A stretch of DNA of 35,438 bases from SKVR01 sp037441525 (GCA_037441525.1 JBBISA010000043.1:1-35438), one strand, 5' to 3'. Counted from the first letter of the stretch, positions 7,918 through 17,249 are shown. The notes: a model not told the origin generated them from the letters alone. Translations and numbers: made by a program.

Positions 7918-9165
7918 ATGATAATTACTGACCAACTTACCCAAAAAATTGAAGTGCTTGCCAATGCGGCACGTTATGATGTTAGCTGTTCTTCGAGTGG
8001 CAGTAACCGCCAGGCGAAGCATGGAGAGCTGGGTAATGCTGCCCGTTCGGGAATCTGTCATTCTTTTACCCCTGATGGCCGGTGCATTTCTTTGCTGAAA
8101 ATACTTTTTACCAATCATTGTATTTACGATTGTGCATATTGCATTAACCGCAAGTCAAACGATATTTCAAGGACATCATTTAAGGTTAAGGAGATTGTTG
8201 ACCTTACTATAAATTTTTACAGACGAAACTACATTGAGGGTTTGTTTCTGAGCTCGGGGGTAATGGTAAGTCCTGATTATACAATGGAGCGACTTATGGC
8301 TGTGGTTAAAACGCTCCGAAACGAGCATCATTTCAATGGGTACATTCACCTTAAAGCAATTCCCGGAGCATCCAACGAACTGATACAGCAAGCCGGACTT
8401 TATGCCGATCGGTTAAGTGTTAATATAGAAATACCATCAGAACCACAATTAAAGTTACTGGCTCCTGATAAAGATTATCAAAGTGTTTTTTCGCCCATGA
8501 CCCACATTCACAATCAGATAGCAGCTACAGAGGATGAGCGAAAAAAGCTAAAGAAAGTACCCCGCTTTGTGCCTGCCGGCCAGAGCACACAACTGATTGT
8601 AGGAGCCAGTGCCGATTCCGATTACGAAATTTTAAAGCTTGCATCAGGATTGTATGGTGAAAAGTGCCTGATAAGGGTATACTACTCAGGCTATGTGCCT
8701 ATTAATCGCGACGACGCACGGCTCCCGGCACTTGCATCGCCTCCACTGGTTCGTGAGAACAGAATTTACCAGGCCGACTGGCTCATGCGGTTTTATGGGT
8801 TTCAATATCATGAAATTGTTGATAAGGCAAATCCTTCCCTCGATCTGAGAATGGACCCAAAGCTTGCATGGGCTTTCAGGAATCCCCAGTTCTTTCCCGT
8901 TGACCTGAACATTGCATCTTATGAAGATATACTGAGAGTACCAGGAATAGGGGTGAAATCGGCCAGACTAATCGTGGCCAACCGACGGTTTGGTTCCATT
9001 TCATATCTTCACCTGAAGAAATTGGGCATTGCCATCAACCGGGCTAAGTACTTTATTTTATGCAGAGAATTACCTGTATCAACACTTAGCATTTCCCCGA
9101 TTCAGGTTCGTCAGAAAGTGCTCAGAAAAGCTGTTGGTGATAATAACCAGTTGTCTTTGTTTTAG
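7918..9165 (+). CDS. Radical-SAM protein, putative DNA modification/repair family
   Basis: A 415-residue radical-SAM protein with the radical-SAM cluster motif C68-x3-C72-x2-C75 (CIYDCAYC), an N-terminal AARYDVSCSSSGSNR segment characteristic of the TIGR03916 family, and a C-terminal helix-hairpin-helix DNA-binding region (DLNIASYEDILRVPGIG, then VKSARLIVANRRFG). That family is described as a putative DNA modification/repair enzyme that normally occurs with a DUF4130/uracil-DNA-glycosylase-like partner. No such partner is encoded next to it here or elsewhere in the window. The ATG at 7918 was chosen over the open frame from 7783 because the extension crosses a strong terminator and because a -7 element sits at 7878. 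It converges with the histidine kinase gene, 4 bp apart. Confidence 0.85.
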   Translation: MIITDQLTQKIEVLANAARYDVSCSSSGSNRQAKHGELGNAARSGICHSFTPDGRCISLLKILFTNHCIYDCAYCINRKSNDISRTSFKVKEIVDLTINFYRRNYIEGLFLSSGVMVSPDYTMERLMAVVKTLRNEHHFNGYIHLKAIPGASNELIQQAGLYADRLSVNIEIPSEPQLKLLAPDKDYQSVFSPMTHIHNQIAATEDERKKLKKVPRFVPAGQSTQLIVGASADSDYEILKLASGLYGEKCLIRVYYSGYVPINRDDARLPALASPPLVRENRIYQADWLMRFYGFQYHEIVDKANPSLDLRMDPKLAWAFRNPQFFPVDLNIASYEDILRVPGIGVKSARLIVANRRFGSISYLHLKKLGIAINRAKYFILCRELPVSTLSISPIQVRQKVLRKAVGDNNQLSLF

Positions 9166-9169
9166 TCTG

Positions 9170-11290
9170 TCATTTTTCTGATTTGGGTAAGGTAATCACA
9201 AACTCAACACCATCAGAAGTATTTTTAACTGAGATTTCCCCTTCCATATTCTGTTGAATAATGGTTCTCACCAGATACAAACTTATTCCAGCTCCACAGC
9301 TACTCTCTTTGGTTGTGAAATAGGGCTCGAAAATGCTATTGATAATTGTGGCAGGTATTTTCCCTCCATTATTTCTGAAATAAAGCTTTATTTGTCTGTT
9401 TGTTGTTTCCGAAAGAATTTCGATAATGGGGTGGGAGGGTTGATGTTCGAGCAATGCTTCCCGGGCATTGTTAACAATATTGATTACCACCTGCGAAAAT
9501 TCATTGGGAAACCCGGTGGTGAAAATGTTATGTTCAACTTTATTTTCCAATCTTATGGCAGCTATCTCAATGGTTGCCCGAATAAATGACAAGGCATTTT
9601 CTATTTGCTGGTGCACATCAAATCGGGTTTTCACTTTATGGGGCTTAAAAAAGTTCCGGAAATCATCAATGGTTTGGGCCATGTGATTGATTACATTTTT
9701 GGCGCTTTCGACCGATTTGTCCATATACTCATTTGTAAGTTCATTGTAAAGAAACGCATCCTGTAAATCAATCACAATAAGGTTAAGAGTGTTGAGTGGT
9801 TGTTTCCACTGGTGGGCAATATGACCTACCATTTCACCCATGGCTGCCTGTCGTGCCTGCAACGACATAAGGCTATCTTTTATTCTGTTTTTTTCAACCT
9901 CTTCCTTTACCTTGGTTTCCAGAGCCTGGCTAAATTCTTCCAGTTGCGATTTCTGGACATTCAGTTCCTCATTAAGAGCACTCAGGTGCTGTTCCATTTT
10001 AATGCGATCAGAAATGTCGATGCCAATAGCCCTGATAGTATTGATAACGCCATCTGTTTGACCAAGGGTAGCGTAGAAAAAGAAAGTTGTAAAACTCCCG
10101 TCAGTTTTTTTCAATTGGATTTCAATTCCCGAATCTGCCGAACCAGGGCTTTCAGCTTGTTTTACAAGCCTTTCCTTCACCAGGTTCCGGCTTTGTTGGT
10201 CAACATGGTTTAGTATATTTGGAACCTCTGATTCGTTTGTTCCCAGTATGTTTTTCCCAAAATCGTTGATGTAAAGTATGTTGAAATCTGCATCAAGTTC
10301 GCATACTATTTGTGGTAATAGCGCGGCAAATTGCCTGAACCGGTTTTCACTTTCTTTGTGTTGCAGTTCGGCAATTTTCTTATCGGTGATATCGACAACC
10401 ACCCCGCATATTTTCAGGGGCATGCCGTCGGCAGAGTGCTGTGTAACACTACCCTGATCGTAGAACCATTTATAACCACCCTGTTTTGTTTTAAGGCGGT
10501 ACTCAAGCTGATACTGTGAGCGTTTGCCTTCAATATGCGAGCGCATATTTTCCATGGTTCGCTCGTAATCTTCCGGGTGAATCATTGCAGTAATCTCATA
10601 CACGTTTTGGGTCATACACCCATCTTCATATCCCAGCATTTCGGCCTTTTTTCGATCGTAGTAAACCATCTGTGTAGGGTAATCCCATACCCACCAGGCA
10701 ACATTGCCAGCCATAAGCGATAGCTCAAGCCTTTGTTTTACTGTTTCCAGCTCAGCAAGGGCCATTTTTTCGGTAGTAATATCAATAATTGCAAGCCTGA
10801 TGTTTTTAGGCTTTGAAGGGGAAGTGTCATGACCGGTATTTCCGGATATTTTAACAAATACAGTATTGTTATTAATCAGAAGGCAGCTTTCATGAACCAA
10901 TTCGCTGGAAGTGCTTTCAAGATCTTTAAAATACAGGTAGAATCTGTCCTGGAAACCGGGGTGAATGAGGGTGTTGAACCTTTTATTGATAAGGTTTTGT
11001 CGTGGGTTCTGCAAAAGCTGGCTTCCCGTAAGGTTTATTTCCGTAATACGGGTTTCATTATCAACCAAAAGATAGGATACCGGGGCCAAATCAAACAACT
11101 CAAAGTATTTTTGCTGCGAACTGCTTAGTTTTTCCTGAGTTTTAAGCAGCTCTTCATTCTGGAGTTCGAGTTCAATCTGATGAACCTTGAGCTCATGTAT
11201 AAGCTCATCCAATGATTTGCCGGCAAGTTCAGCGAGGTTGAATTTGCCGCTTAGAATACTTTCAGCCTCTTTTCTTAGTTTATGCTCCAT
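9170..11290 (-). CDS. Soluble PAS-domain sensor histidine kinase
   Basis: A 706-residue histidine kinase with no membrane segments. A short N-terminal helical region (1-60, ELELQNEELLKTQEKL) precedes three PAS/PAC modules at about 60-180, 185-310 (PEDYERTMENMR, YRLKTKQGGYKWFYDQG) and 315-440. A coiled coil (about 440-480) leads to the dimerisation domain with His493 in GHIAHQWKQPLN, and the ATPase domain shows the N box VVINIVNNAREAL and the FEPYFTTKESSCGAGISLYL region of the F and G2 boxes. It should autophosphorylate His493 in response to an intracellular cue read by the PAS domains; the ligand is unknown. No response regulator is adjacent, so its partner lies elsewhere. Confidence 0.9.
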   Translation of the reverse strand: MEHKLRKEAESILSGKFNLAELAGKSLDELIHELKVHQIELELQNEELLKTQEKLSSSQQKYFELFDLAPVSYLLVDNETRITEINLTGSQLLQNPRQNLINKRFNTLIHPGFQDRFYLYFKDLESTSSELVHESCLLINNNTVFVKISGNTGHDTSPSKPKNIRLAIIDITTEKMALAELETVKQRLELSLMAGNVAWWVWDYPTQMVYYDRKKAEMLGYEDGCMTQNVYEITAMIHPEDYERTMENMRSHIEGKRSQYQLEYRLKTKQGGYKWFYDQGSVTQHSADGMPLKICGVVVDITDKKIAELQHKESENRFRQFAALLPQIVCELDADFNILYINDFGKNILGTNESEVPNILNHVDQQSRNLVKERLVKQAESPGSADSGIEIQLKKTDGSFTTFFFYATLGQTDGVINTIRAIGIDISDRIKMEQHLSALNEELNVQKSQLEEFSQALETKVKEEVEKNRIKDSLMSLQARQAAMGEMVGHIAHQWKQPLNTLNLIVIDLQDAFLYNELTNEYMDKSVESAKNVINHMAQTIDDFRNFFKPHKVKTRFDVHQQIENALSFIRATIEIAAIRLENKVEHNIFTTGFPNEFSQVVINIVNNAREALLEHQPSHPIIEILSETTNRQIKLYFRNNGGKIPATIINSIFEPYFTTKESSCGAGISLYLVRTIIQQNMEGEISVKNTSDGVEFVITLPKSEK

Positions 11291-11405
11291 TCTGACAACA
11301 GGGGTAATTGTAATAGCTAATAAAAATCAATATTATAATAATCCGGCTCCTGGATTTGAGAAAAAAACAGTTTATTTGCACCGGATTTCAATTTCACGGC
11401 CAATG

Positions 11406-11413
11406 CAAACATA
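11406..11413 (-). promoter_or_regulatory. Possible -7 element upstream of the histidine kinase gene
   Basis: The minus strand reads TATGTTTG, an exact TAnnTTTG match, about 115 bp upstream of the kinase ATG. No TTG is found at the expected -33 spacing, so this is only a candidate. Confidence 0.25.
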
Positions 11414-11530
11414 GTAATTTTTGGGATGTATTGTTTTTGAACCGTCTGATAATTAGCAAATTAATAGATTGTGGATAAAATTTAGGCCTGCAATATTTTT
11501 AACTCGCTAAAACACACATATATTTAGAGA

Positions 11531-11965
11531 ATGAGTATGTATTTATTTAAAAAAACCGTTGTTACAAAAATCTGTTTACTATTCTTACTGCTTACAACAA
11601 CCAGTCAGGGTATTGTTGCAACCAATCCGCTGTTACTTGTTTTCGACGGGAAGGAACTTGTGTTAAGAGAAGAGGCCGGAAGTTTAACCTTTGGTAAAGT
11701 AAAGAAAAATGCCCCTTGTGTAATAAATATCCGACTGGAGAACCATTCAACTGATATGCTTGTAATTTCAAATATCAGAGGAAGTTGCGGTCTTTCAATT
11801 CCTGCATGGCCGCGCAGGCCAATATTGCCCGGCGAAAGTGCAAACATACAGATTCGTTACGATTCGTCGAGGGTTGGGGTAATAAACCGGAATGTTGTAA
11901 TACAAGCCAATACGTTTACAACTGCAAAAGTGCTAAAGATGGAGGGTGAAATTGTTGCTGATTAA
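11531..11965 (+). CDS. Small exported DUF1573-like protein
   Basis: A 144-residue protein with an N-terminal signal peptide (hydrophobic KICLLFLLLTTTSQG at 14-28) and a single Ig-like beta domain that resembles DUF1573. It has a GSLTFGKVKKN opening, an RLENHSTDMLVISNIRGSCG core with the usual single cysteine before a proline-rich turn (PAWPRRPILPGESA), and a closing VNRNVVIQANT-type strand. DUF1573 proteins are common and uncharacterised in Bacteroidota and are likely periplasmic or surface-associated. ATG at 11531 or 11537 would both give a normal signal peptide. The neighbours do not suggest a role: the kinase upstream is divergent and the aminotransferase downstream is about 190 bp away. 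Confidence 0.7.
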   Translation: MSMYLFKKTVVTKICLLFLLLTTTSQGIVATNPLLLVFDGKELVLREEAGSLTFGKVKKNAPCVINIRLENHSTDMLVISNIRGSCGLSIPAWPRRPILPGESANIQIRYDSSRVGVINRNVVIQANTFTTAKVLKMEGEIVAD

Positions 11966-12151
11966 TTGAAATGTGGATTGGTTAATAAAATGGTCAGCCA
12001 ACAACTATCCTTTAGGTAAATCTGAAAATATTTGTAAACTTTGTGCCGGAGTTCATTACCCTAAAAACAGCAATTATAATTTCCGCAATTCAATAACTGA
12101 CAATGTAAGTCTGTCAAAACATAGCACCCTTAATCCAAAAAACAAATAAGT

Positions 12152-13351
12152 ATGCCGAATATTTCAGAAAAGGGGCGGTTAATGCCCGAAAGTCCCATCA
12201 GAAAACTGGTACCGTATGCCGAAAAAGCCAAAAAGGCAGGGCGAAAGGTGTACCATCTCAATATTGGACAGCCCGATATACCCACACCCCAAACCATGAT
12301 AGATGCCATGCATAAACTCGACCTCAGGGTAATTGAGTACAGCCATTCGGCAGGCATTTACTCCTACAGGGAAAGTATGTGCCAATATTACAGGAAACAC
12401 AATATAATTGTCAACCCCGACGAAATAATTGTAACGGCAGGAGCTTCGGAAGCCATTTTGTTTGCGGTTCAGAGTTGCCTCAATCCCGGCGATGAAATTA
12501 TTATGCCAGAACCATTTTATGCCAATTACAACGGATTTGCCATAAGTGCCGGGGTTAAGGTAAAACCTATTATTTCGGGCATTGAAACCGGTTTTGCCCT
12601 GCCACCCATTGCTGATTTTGAAAAAGCCATTACCCCCAAAACCAAAGCAATTATGGTGTGCAATCCTAACAACCCAACCGGCTATCTTTATTCGGCAGAC
12701 GAGCTGGAAGTGTTGCGGCAGATTGTGCTTAAATACGACCTGTTCTTATTTGCCGATGAGGTTTACCGTGAGTTTTGTTACGAGGGAACCATGCACCATT
12801 CTGTAATGAATCTGAAGGGAATTGATGACAATATAGTATTGTTCGACTCAGTATCGAAGCGCTACAGCGCCTGTGGAGTAAGGGTAGGCGCAATGATTTC
12901 GAGAAACAGGGAGGTGATTTCCACTGCTCTTAAATTTGGTCAGGCAAGATTAAGCCCTCCATCTCTTGGGCAGATTGCCTCAGAAGCGGCAATGCACACT
13001 CCCGAAGAGTATTTTACCGAGGTTGTGGAAGAATATCGCAAACGACGCGACACAGTTGTTGAAGGGATGAATGCCATTGATGGGGTGTTGTGCCCAAATC
13101 CAAAAGGGGCCTTTTATGTAACCGCGAGGCTTCCTATTGATGATTCAGATAAATTCTGCCAATGGCTTCTTGAAGAGTTCAGCTTCGAAAACCAGACTGT
13201 AATGCTTGCGCCTGCAACAGGCTTCTATTCAACACCGGGAGCTGGTAAGAACGAAGTGCGTATTTCGTATGTGCTAAATGTTGAAGATTTGAAAAAATCC
13301 ATTACCTGCCTTAAGCATGCCCTTGAGCAATATCCGGGCAGGGTTAGGTAA
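12152..13351 (+). CDS. PLP-dependent class I/II aminotransferase
   Basis: A 399-residue cytoplasmic fold-type I aminotransferase of the aspartate aminotransferase family. Visible motifs are the N-terminal LNIGQPDIPTP, the cofactor segment AGASEAI, NPNNPTGYLYS (binding of the PLP phenolic side and substrate carboxylate), ADEVYREFCYEG (the Asp that pairs with the pyridine nitrogen), the Schiff-base Lys236 in DSVSKRYSACGVRVG, and the C-terminal NEVRISYVL arginine that binds the substrate carboxylate. It probably transfers amino groups between amino acids and 2-oxo acids; the exact substrate cannot be read from the sequence. It is converging with uvrA, only 24 bp between the stop codons, with no clear hairpin between them. 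Confidence 0.9.
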   Translation: MPNISEKGRLMPESPIRKLVPYAEKAKKAGRKVYHLNIGQPDIPTPQTMIDAMHKLDLRVIEYSHSAGIYSYRESMCQYYRKHNIIVNPDEIIVTAGASEAILFAVQSCLNPGDEIIMPEPFYANYNGFAISAGVKVKPIISGIETGFALPPIADFEKAITPKTKAIMVCNPNNPTGYLYSADELEVLRQIVLKYDLFLFADEVYREFCYEGTMHHSVMNLKGIDDNIVLFDSVSKRYSACGVRVGAMISRNREVISTALKFGQARLSPPSLGQIASEAAMHTPEEYFTEVVEEYRKRRDTVVEGMNAIDGVLCPNPKGAFYVTARLPIDDSDKFCQWLLEEFSFENQTVMLAPATGFYSTPGAGKNEVRISYVLNVEDLKKSITCLKHALEQYPGRVR

Positions 13352-13375
13352 TAATTTTTGTAGCACAATACTTCT

Positions 13376-16204
13376 TTAGGCGATTTTATCTCTGATATGT
13401 TTTCCTGTGTACGAATTTTCGCATTTTACCAGGTCTTCAGGAGTTCCTTCAAAAACCAGATAGCCACCATCAGCGCCACCTTCCGGGCCCAGGTCTATAA
13501 CCCAGTCGGCCGATTTAATTACTTCGGGGTTGTGCTCAATAATCAGGATGCTGTGGCCATTGTCGAGCAGTGCATTGAAGGCTTTCAGCAAAACGCTGAT
13601 ATCATGGAAATGCAGGCCGGTGGTGGGTTCATCGAAAATAAACAGTGTTCGGTTCTGGGTAATCCCCTTGCTCAGGAATGAAGCAAGTTTAATGCGTTGA
13701 GCTTCACCACCCGAGAGGGTGCTCGACGATTGACCTAGTTTTATATAGCCCAGTCCTACATCCTGCAAGGGTTTAAGCCTTTCAGCAACTCTTTTGCCTA
13801 CTGCAGGTTTTTCGGTTGAGGTAATAAAGAACTCTATTGCTTCGTCAACGGTCATATCAAGTACTTCATGGATGGCTTTGCCCTGGTATTTTATATCCAG
13901 TATCTCTTCCTTAAAACGGGTGCCATTGCATGTTTCACAAATCAGGGTAATGTCGGCCATAAATTGCATTTCTATGCTTACCTTTCCTTCCCCTTCACAC
14001 TCCGGGCATCGGCCCCCGTCAATATTAAAACTAAAATACCCCGGGGTATAGCCTCTTGCTTTCGCAAGGGGGTTTTGTGCCCAAAGGTTACGGATTTCAT
14101 CGTAGGCTTTTATATAGGTAACAGGATTGGAACGCGACGACCTGCCAATAGGATTCTGGTCTATAAATTCAATTTCCCTTACAGAATTTACATCGCCGGT
14201 TAATCGGTCGAACTTGCCTGTTTTGTCGCTATGACCTCCGAATAGTTTCTTCAAGGCAGGGTAAAGAATTGTTCTGACAAGGGTGGACTTACCCGAGCCA
14301 CTTACCCCTGTAACAACTGTTAATATACGAAGGGGTATTTTTACATCGAAGCCTTTCAAATTATGCTGCCTGACCCCTTCTATCCCAATAAATTCTTTCC
14401 ATTTGCGCCTTTTGGCCGGAACAGGAATTAGTTTTCTGCCATTCAGATAATCAGCGGTATAGCTTCCGGTAGTTTTCAGCAAGCCATCAAAATTGCCCTG
14501 GTATAGTACATTGCCTCCCAGAGCACCGGCATTGGGGCCAATATCAATAATCTGGTCGGATCGGCGCATTATGTCTTCATCGTGCTCTACTACAATCACG
14601 GTATTGCCCAAATCACGAAGTTTCTCCAGAACGGCGATCAATCTGATAGTATCTCGCTGGTGAAGTCCAATGCTGGGTTCATCAAGAATATACAACGAAC
14701 CTACAAGGCTGCTTCCCAGTGAAGTTGCAAGATTTATCCGCTGCGACTCACCACCCGAAAGGGTTGATGAAAGACGGTTAAGGGTAAGATATCCGAGCCC
14801 TACATCATTAAGAAATTCAAGACGATTGGTAATTTCCAGCAATAATCGGCGGCCCACCTCCTGGTCATGGGCATCGAGAGAGATATTTCTAAAGAAGTCA
14901 AGAAGTTTATCCAGTGGCATTAAAACCAAATTAGAAATACTTTTACCGGCCACTTTTACATACGAAGCATCTTTGCGCAATCGGGTTCCCTGGCAATCAG
15001 GGCATACGGTTTTGCCTCTGTACCGTGCCAGCATTACTCGATATTGTATTTTGTAAGTATTTTCTTCCACCATTTTGAAGAAGGCGTGAATACCTTCAAA
15101 ATGTTCATTGCCGTCCCAAAGTAATTGGTATTGGTCGGAAGTGAGCTGGTAAACAGGTTTATGAATGGGGAAATCGAATTTGTAAGCAACTTTAATCAGC
15201 TGATCTTTCCAGTCGCTCATCTTTTCACCCTTCCAGCACACAACCGCCTCCTCATATACCGAAAGGTTTTTGTTGGGAATAACCAGGTCTTCATCTATTC
15301 CAATTACACTTCCAAACCCCTCACATGTTTTGCAGGCTCCAAAGGGGTTGTTAAAGGTGAAAAGGTTTACAGAAGGTTCTTCAAAAGTAATCTCATCGTG
15401 TTCGAAGCGGTTAGAAAAATACTGGCGACTTTTGCCTTGCGATGTTTCTGATTCGAGCCAACATTCTCCCTTCCCTTCATAGAAGGCGGTTTGGGCCGAA
15501 TCGGCAATTCGCGCTTTCAAATCAGCATCTTCCTGTTCCACAGAGAATCTGTCAATCACAACAGCCGGTTTGCTTTTTATTTTCATAGTTGAAAGCGTGT
15601 CAAGGATTTCCTCAATTCTCACAATGTCATCATTTATCAAAACCCTTGTAAAACCCTGTTGAAGCAGTGTGGAAAGGTGCTGGGAAAGGTTACGGCCGTT
15701 GGGCAGGTCAACGGGGGCAAAAACAATTACTTTGCTGCCACCTGGCATGCCTGAAACATTATCTACCACATCAGTTACTGTATGCCTTTTTACCAACTGA
15801 CCGGAAACCGGAGAATAAGTCTTGCCCAACCTGGCAAACAGTAATTTGAGATAATCATACACTTCGGTGGTAGTTCCTACGGTGGAGCGGGGATTTCTCG
15901 TGTTTACCTTCTGCTCAATGGCAATGGCAGGTGATATTCCCTTAATATACTCAACTTCAGGTTTATGCATACGGCCCAGGAATTGCCTGGCATAAGAACT
16001 CAGGCTTTCAACATAACGCCGCTGCCCCTCGGAGTATAGGGTATCAAAAGCGAGTGACGACTTACCCGAACCCGATAAGCCGGTAATTACAACCAGTTTT
16101 TTACGCTCAATGGCAACATTTACTGATTTCAGGTTATGTACCCTGGCTCCTTTTATAAGAATGAATTGTTTGGGGTCTAAATTATCCAGTTCCTGGTTGG
16201 TCAT
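13376..16204 (-). CDS. uvrA: UvrA, excinuclease ABC subunit A
   Basis: The damage-recognition ATPase of nucleotide excision repair, 942 residues, which loads UvrB on lesions. It has two ABC ATPase halves: Walker A GLSGSGKSSLAF and GVSGSGKSTLVR, signature LSGGESQRI and LSGGEAQRI, Walker B ILDEPSIGL and IFDEPTTGL. Zinc-finger cysteines appear as CKTCEGFG/CPDCQGTRL and CPECEGEG/CETCNGTRF. The start at 16204 (MTNQELDN) was preferred over an in-frame ATG at 16243 because a -7 element lies between the two, which would place the upstream ATG outside the transcript. The gene is divergent from the sigma-factor gene. No LexA box was recognised upstream. Confidence 0.97.
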   Translation of the reverse strand: MTNQELDNLDPKQFILIKGARVHNLKSVNVAIERKKLVVITGLSGSGKSSLAFDTLYSEGQRRYVESLSSYARQFLGRMHKPEVEYIKGISPAIAIEQKVNTRNPRSTVGTTTEVYDYLKLLFARLGKTYSPVSGQLVKRHTVTDVVDNVSGMPGGSKVIVFAPVDLPNGRNLSQHLSTLLQQGFTRVLINDDIVRIEEILDTLSTMKIKSKPAVVIDRFSVEQEDADLKARIADSAQTAFYEGKGECWLESETSQGKSRQYFSNRFEHDEITFEEPSVNLFTFNNPFGACKTCEGFGSVIGIDEDLVIPNKNLSVYEEAVVCWKGEKMSDWKDQLIKVAYKFDFPIHKPVYQLTSDQYQLLWDGNEHFEGIHAFFKMVEENTYKIQYRVMLARYRGKTVCPDCQGTRLRKDASYVKVAGKSISNLVLMPLDKLLDFFRNISLDAHDQEVGRRLLLEITNRLEFLNDVGLGYLTLNRLSSTLSGGESQRINLATSLGSSLVGSLYILDEPSIGLHQRDTIRLIAVLEKLRDLGNTVIVVEHDEDIMRRSDQIIDIGPNAGALGGNVLYQGNFDGLLKTTGSYTADYLNGRKLIPVPAKRRKWKEFIGIEGVRQHNLKGFDVKIPLRILTVVTGVSGSGKSTLVRTILYPALKKLFGGHSDKTGKFDRLTGDVNSVREIEFIDQNPIGRSSRSNPVTYIKAYDEIRNLWAQNPLAKARGYTPGYFSFNIDGGRCPECEGEGKVSIEMQFMADITLICETCNGTRFKEEILDIKYQGKAIHEVLDMTVDEAIEFFITSTEKPAVGKRVAERLKPLQDVGLGYIKLGQSSSTLSGGEAQRIKLASFLSKGITQNRTLFIFDEPTTGLHFHDISVLLKAFNALLDNGHSILIIEHNPEVIKSADWVIDLGPEGGADGGYLVFEGTPEDLVKCENSYTGKHIRDKIA

Positions 16205-16522
16205 AATGGGGTGTTTGCAAAAAAAATCCTGCAAAATTACCATATCTTGCCGTAATATTTCTCCTTCAGACGGTTTATAAGTTCTGGCTTAAGAAAAAAT
16301 GGGGAAGTCTGTTTGATTATTTTTCAGAGGTTTAATTTACCGAAGTTGCATTTTGTGATTATAAATGCCTGAAAAATGGAATGATATTTGGAAAACTTTA
16401 ACACCACACAGAGTGTACGGGCTTGTTGTTGATTATTCCTGTAGTATTGAATAGTAATTCTGAGTGCTTGATCAATTGTTTAATCGAACATAGCTTATTT
16501 AATTGTCTGAAAAAATATTGTA

Positions 16523-16556
16523 TTGTACTTCAATAATAAAAAAACTGTTATATTTG
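16523..16556 (+). promoter_or_regulatory. Promoter of the ECF sigma-factor gene (TTG-23-TATATTTG)
   Basis: TATATTTG at 16549-16556 matches the -7 consensus TAnnTTTG exactly, and TTG at 16523-16525 lies 23 bp upstream, at the edge of the accepted spacing. Transcription starting near 16563 gives a leader of about 100 nt before the ATG at 16665. Confidence 0.55.
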
Positions 16557-16604
16557 CTTTAATAATTTTCCCTAAAAAATCAAACCCAGGTAATAACCAA
16601 ATAT

Positions 16605-16656
16605 AGGAGGCGCACTATAGGAAAAACTTTACTCTTGAATTAAACTAAAACGGAGG
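16605..16656 (+). promoter_or_regulatory. Two Shine-Dalgarno motifs in the sigma-factor leader
   Basis: GGAGG at 16652-16656 sits 8 nt before the ATG at 16665, the ideal distance for pairing with the 16S 3' end. A second AGGAGG lies at 16605-16610, with no usable start codon just after it. Shine-Dalgarno sequences are rare in Bacteroidota because the ribosome hides its anti-Shine-Dalgarno, so this leader stands out from every other gene in the window. Confidence 0.7.
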
Positions 16657-16664
16657 CCATTGTC

Positions 16665-17249
16665 ATGAATGACCATTTCAAGAGCGATCAAGAGTTAGTT
16701 CGCCAATACCTGGAAGGTGATCACGCATCACTGGAGGCTTTGATTAGAAAGCACCAAAGTAAAATCTTCTCTTACATAATGCTCATCGTAAAGGAAAGAC
16801 ATCTTGCCGAGGATATCTTTCAGGATACCTTTGTTAAGGTAATTAATACCCTTAAAGCAGGTGCCTATAACGAAGAGGGTAAATTCCTCCCCTGGGTAAT
16901 GCGAATTGCCCATAATCTTATTATCGACACTTTCCGCAGAGCCAAGCGGATGCCCATGGTTGAAAACAGCGAAGAGTATGATATTTTTGAAACTCTGAGG
17001 TTGTTTGATCAAACCATCGAGGATAAAATAATTATTGACCAGATTCATAAGGATGTAAAAATGCTCATTGAATACCTGCCACAGGAACAAAAACAGGTAT
17101 TGAAGATGAGACATTACGACGAACTGAGTTTTAAGGACATTGCCGAACTAACCAATGTGAGTATCAACACTGCCCTTGGCCGGATGCGCTATGCTCTTAT
17201 AAACCTTCGCAAGCTGGTCGATGAAAAATCAATTATTCTTACCCGTTAG
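16665..17249 (+). CDS. ECF-type sigma-70 family RNA polymerase sigma factor
   Basis: A 194-residue alternative sigma factor with only regions 2 and 4. Region 2 spans about 25-95 (HLAEDIFQDTFVKV, the core-binding 2.2 helix; FLPWVMRIAHNLIIDTFRR, the -10 recognition helix) and region 4 about 130-185 (LPQEQKQVLKMRHYDELSFK, then the helix-turn-helix IAELTNVSINTALGRMRYAL). It directs RNA polymerase to an unknown regulon. No anti-sigma gene follows, which is unusual for classical ECF pairs. An ECF factor (SigP) controls T9SS genes in Porphyromonas gingivalis, but I cannot tell whether this is its counterpart. It has its own promoter and a strong Shine-Dalgarno. Confidence 0.92.
   Translation: MNDHFKSDQELVRQYLEGDHASLEALIRKHQSKIFSYIMLIVKERHLAEDIFQDTFVKVINTLKAGAYNEEGKFLPWVMRIAHNLIIDTFRRAKRMPMVENSEEYDIFETLRLFDQTIEDKIIIDQIHKDVKMLIEYLPQEQKQVLKMRHYDELSFKDIAELTNVSINTALGRMRYALINLRKLVDEKSIILTR

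Larger units (their letters stand above)
16205..16664. other. Divergent uvrA / sigma-factor intergenic region
   Basis: About 460 bp without a protein gene. On the minus strand TAATTTTG (16239-16232) is a candidate -7 element for uvrA, 28 bp before its ATG. On the plus side the region holds the sigma-factor promoter (16523-16556) and a leader of about 100 nt with two Shine-Dalgarno-like motifs. I see no tRNA, repeat or stable hairpin in the 16260-16520 part, which is plain A+T-rich sequence. Confidence 0.5.

Noticed and set aside
16205..16243. Upstream ATG extending UvrA by 13 residues
   Set aside because: The -7 element at 16239-16232 lies inside the extension, and the added residues are not part of UvrA.
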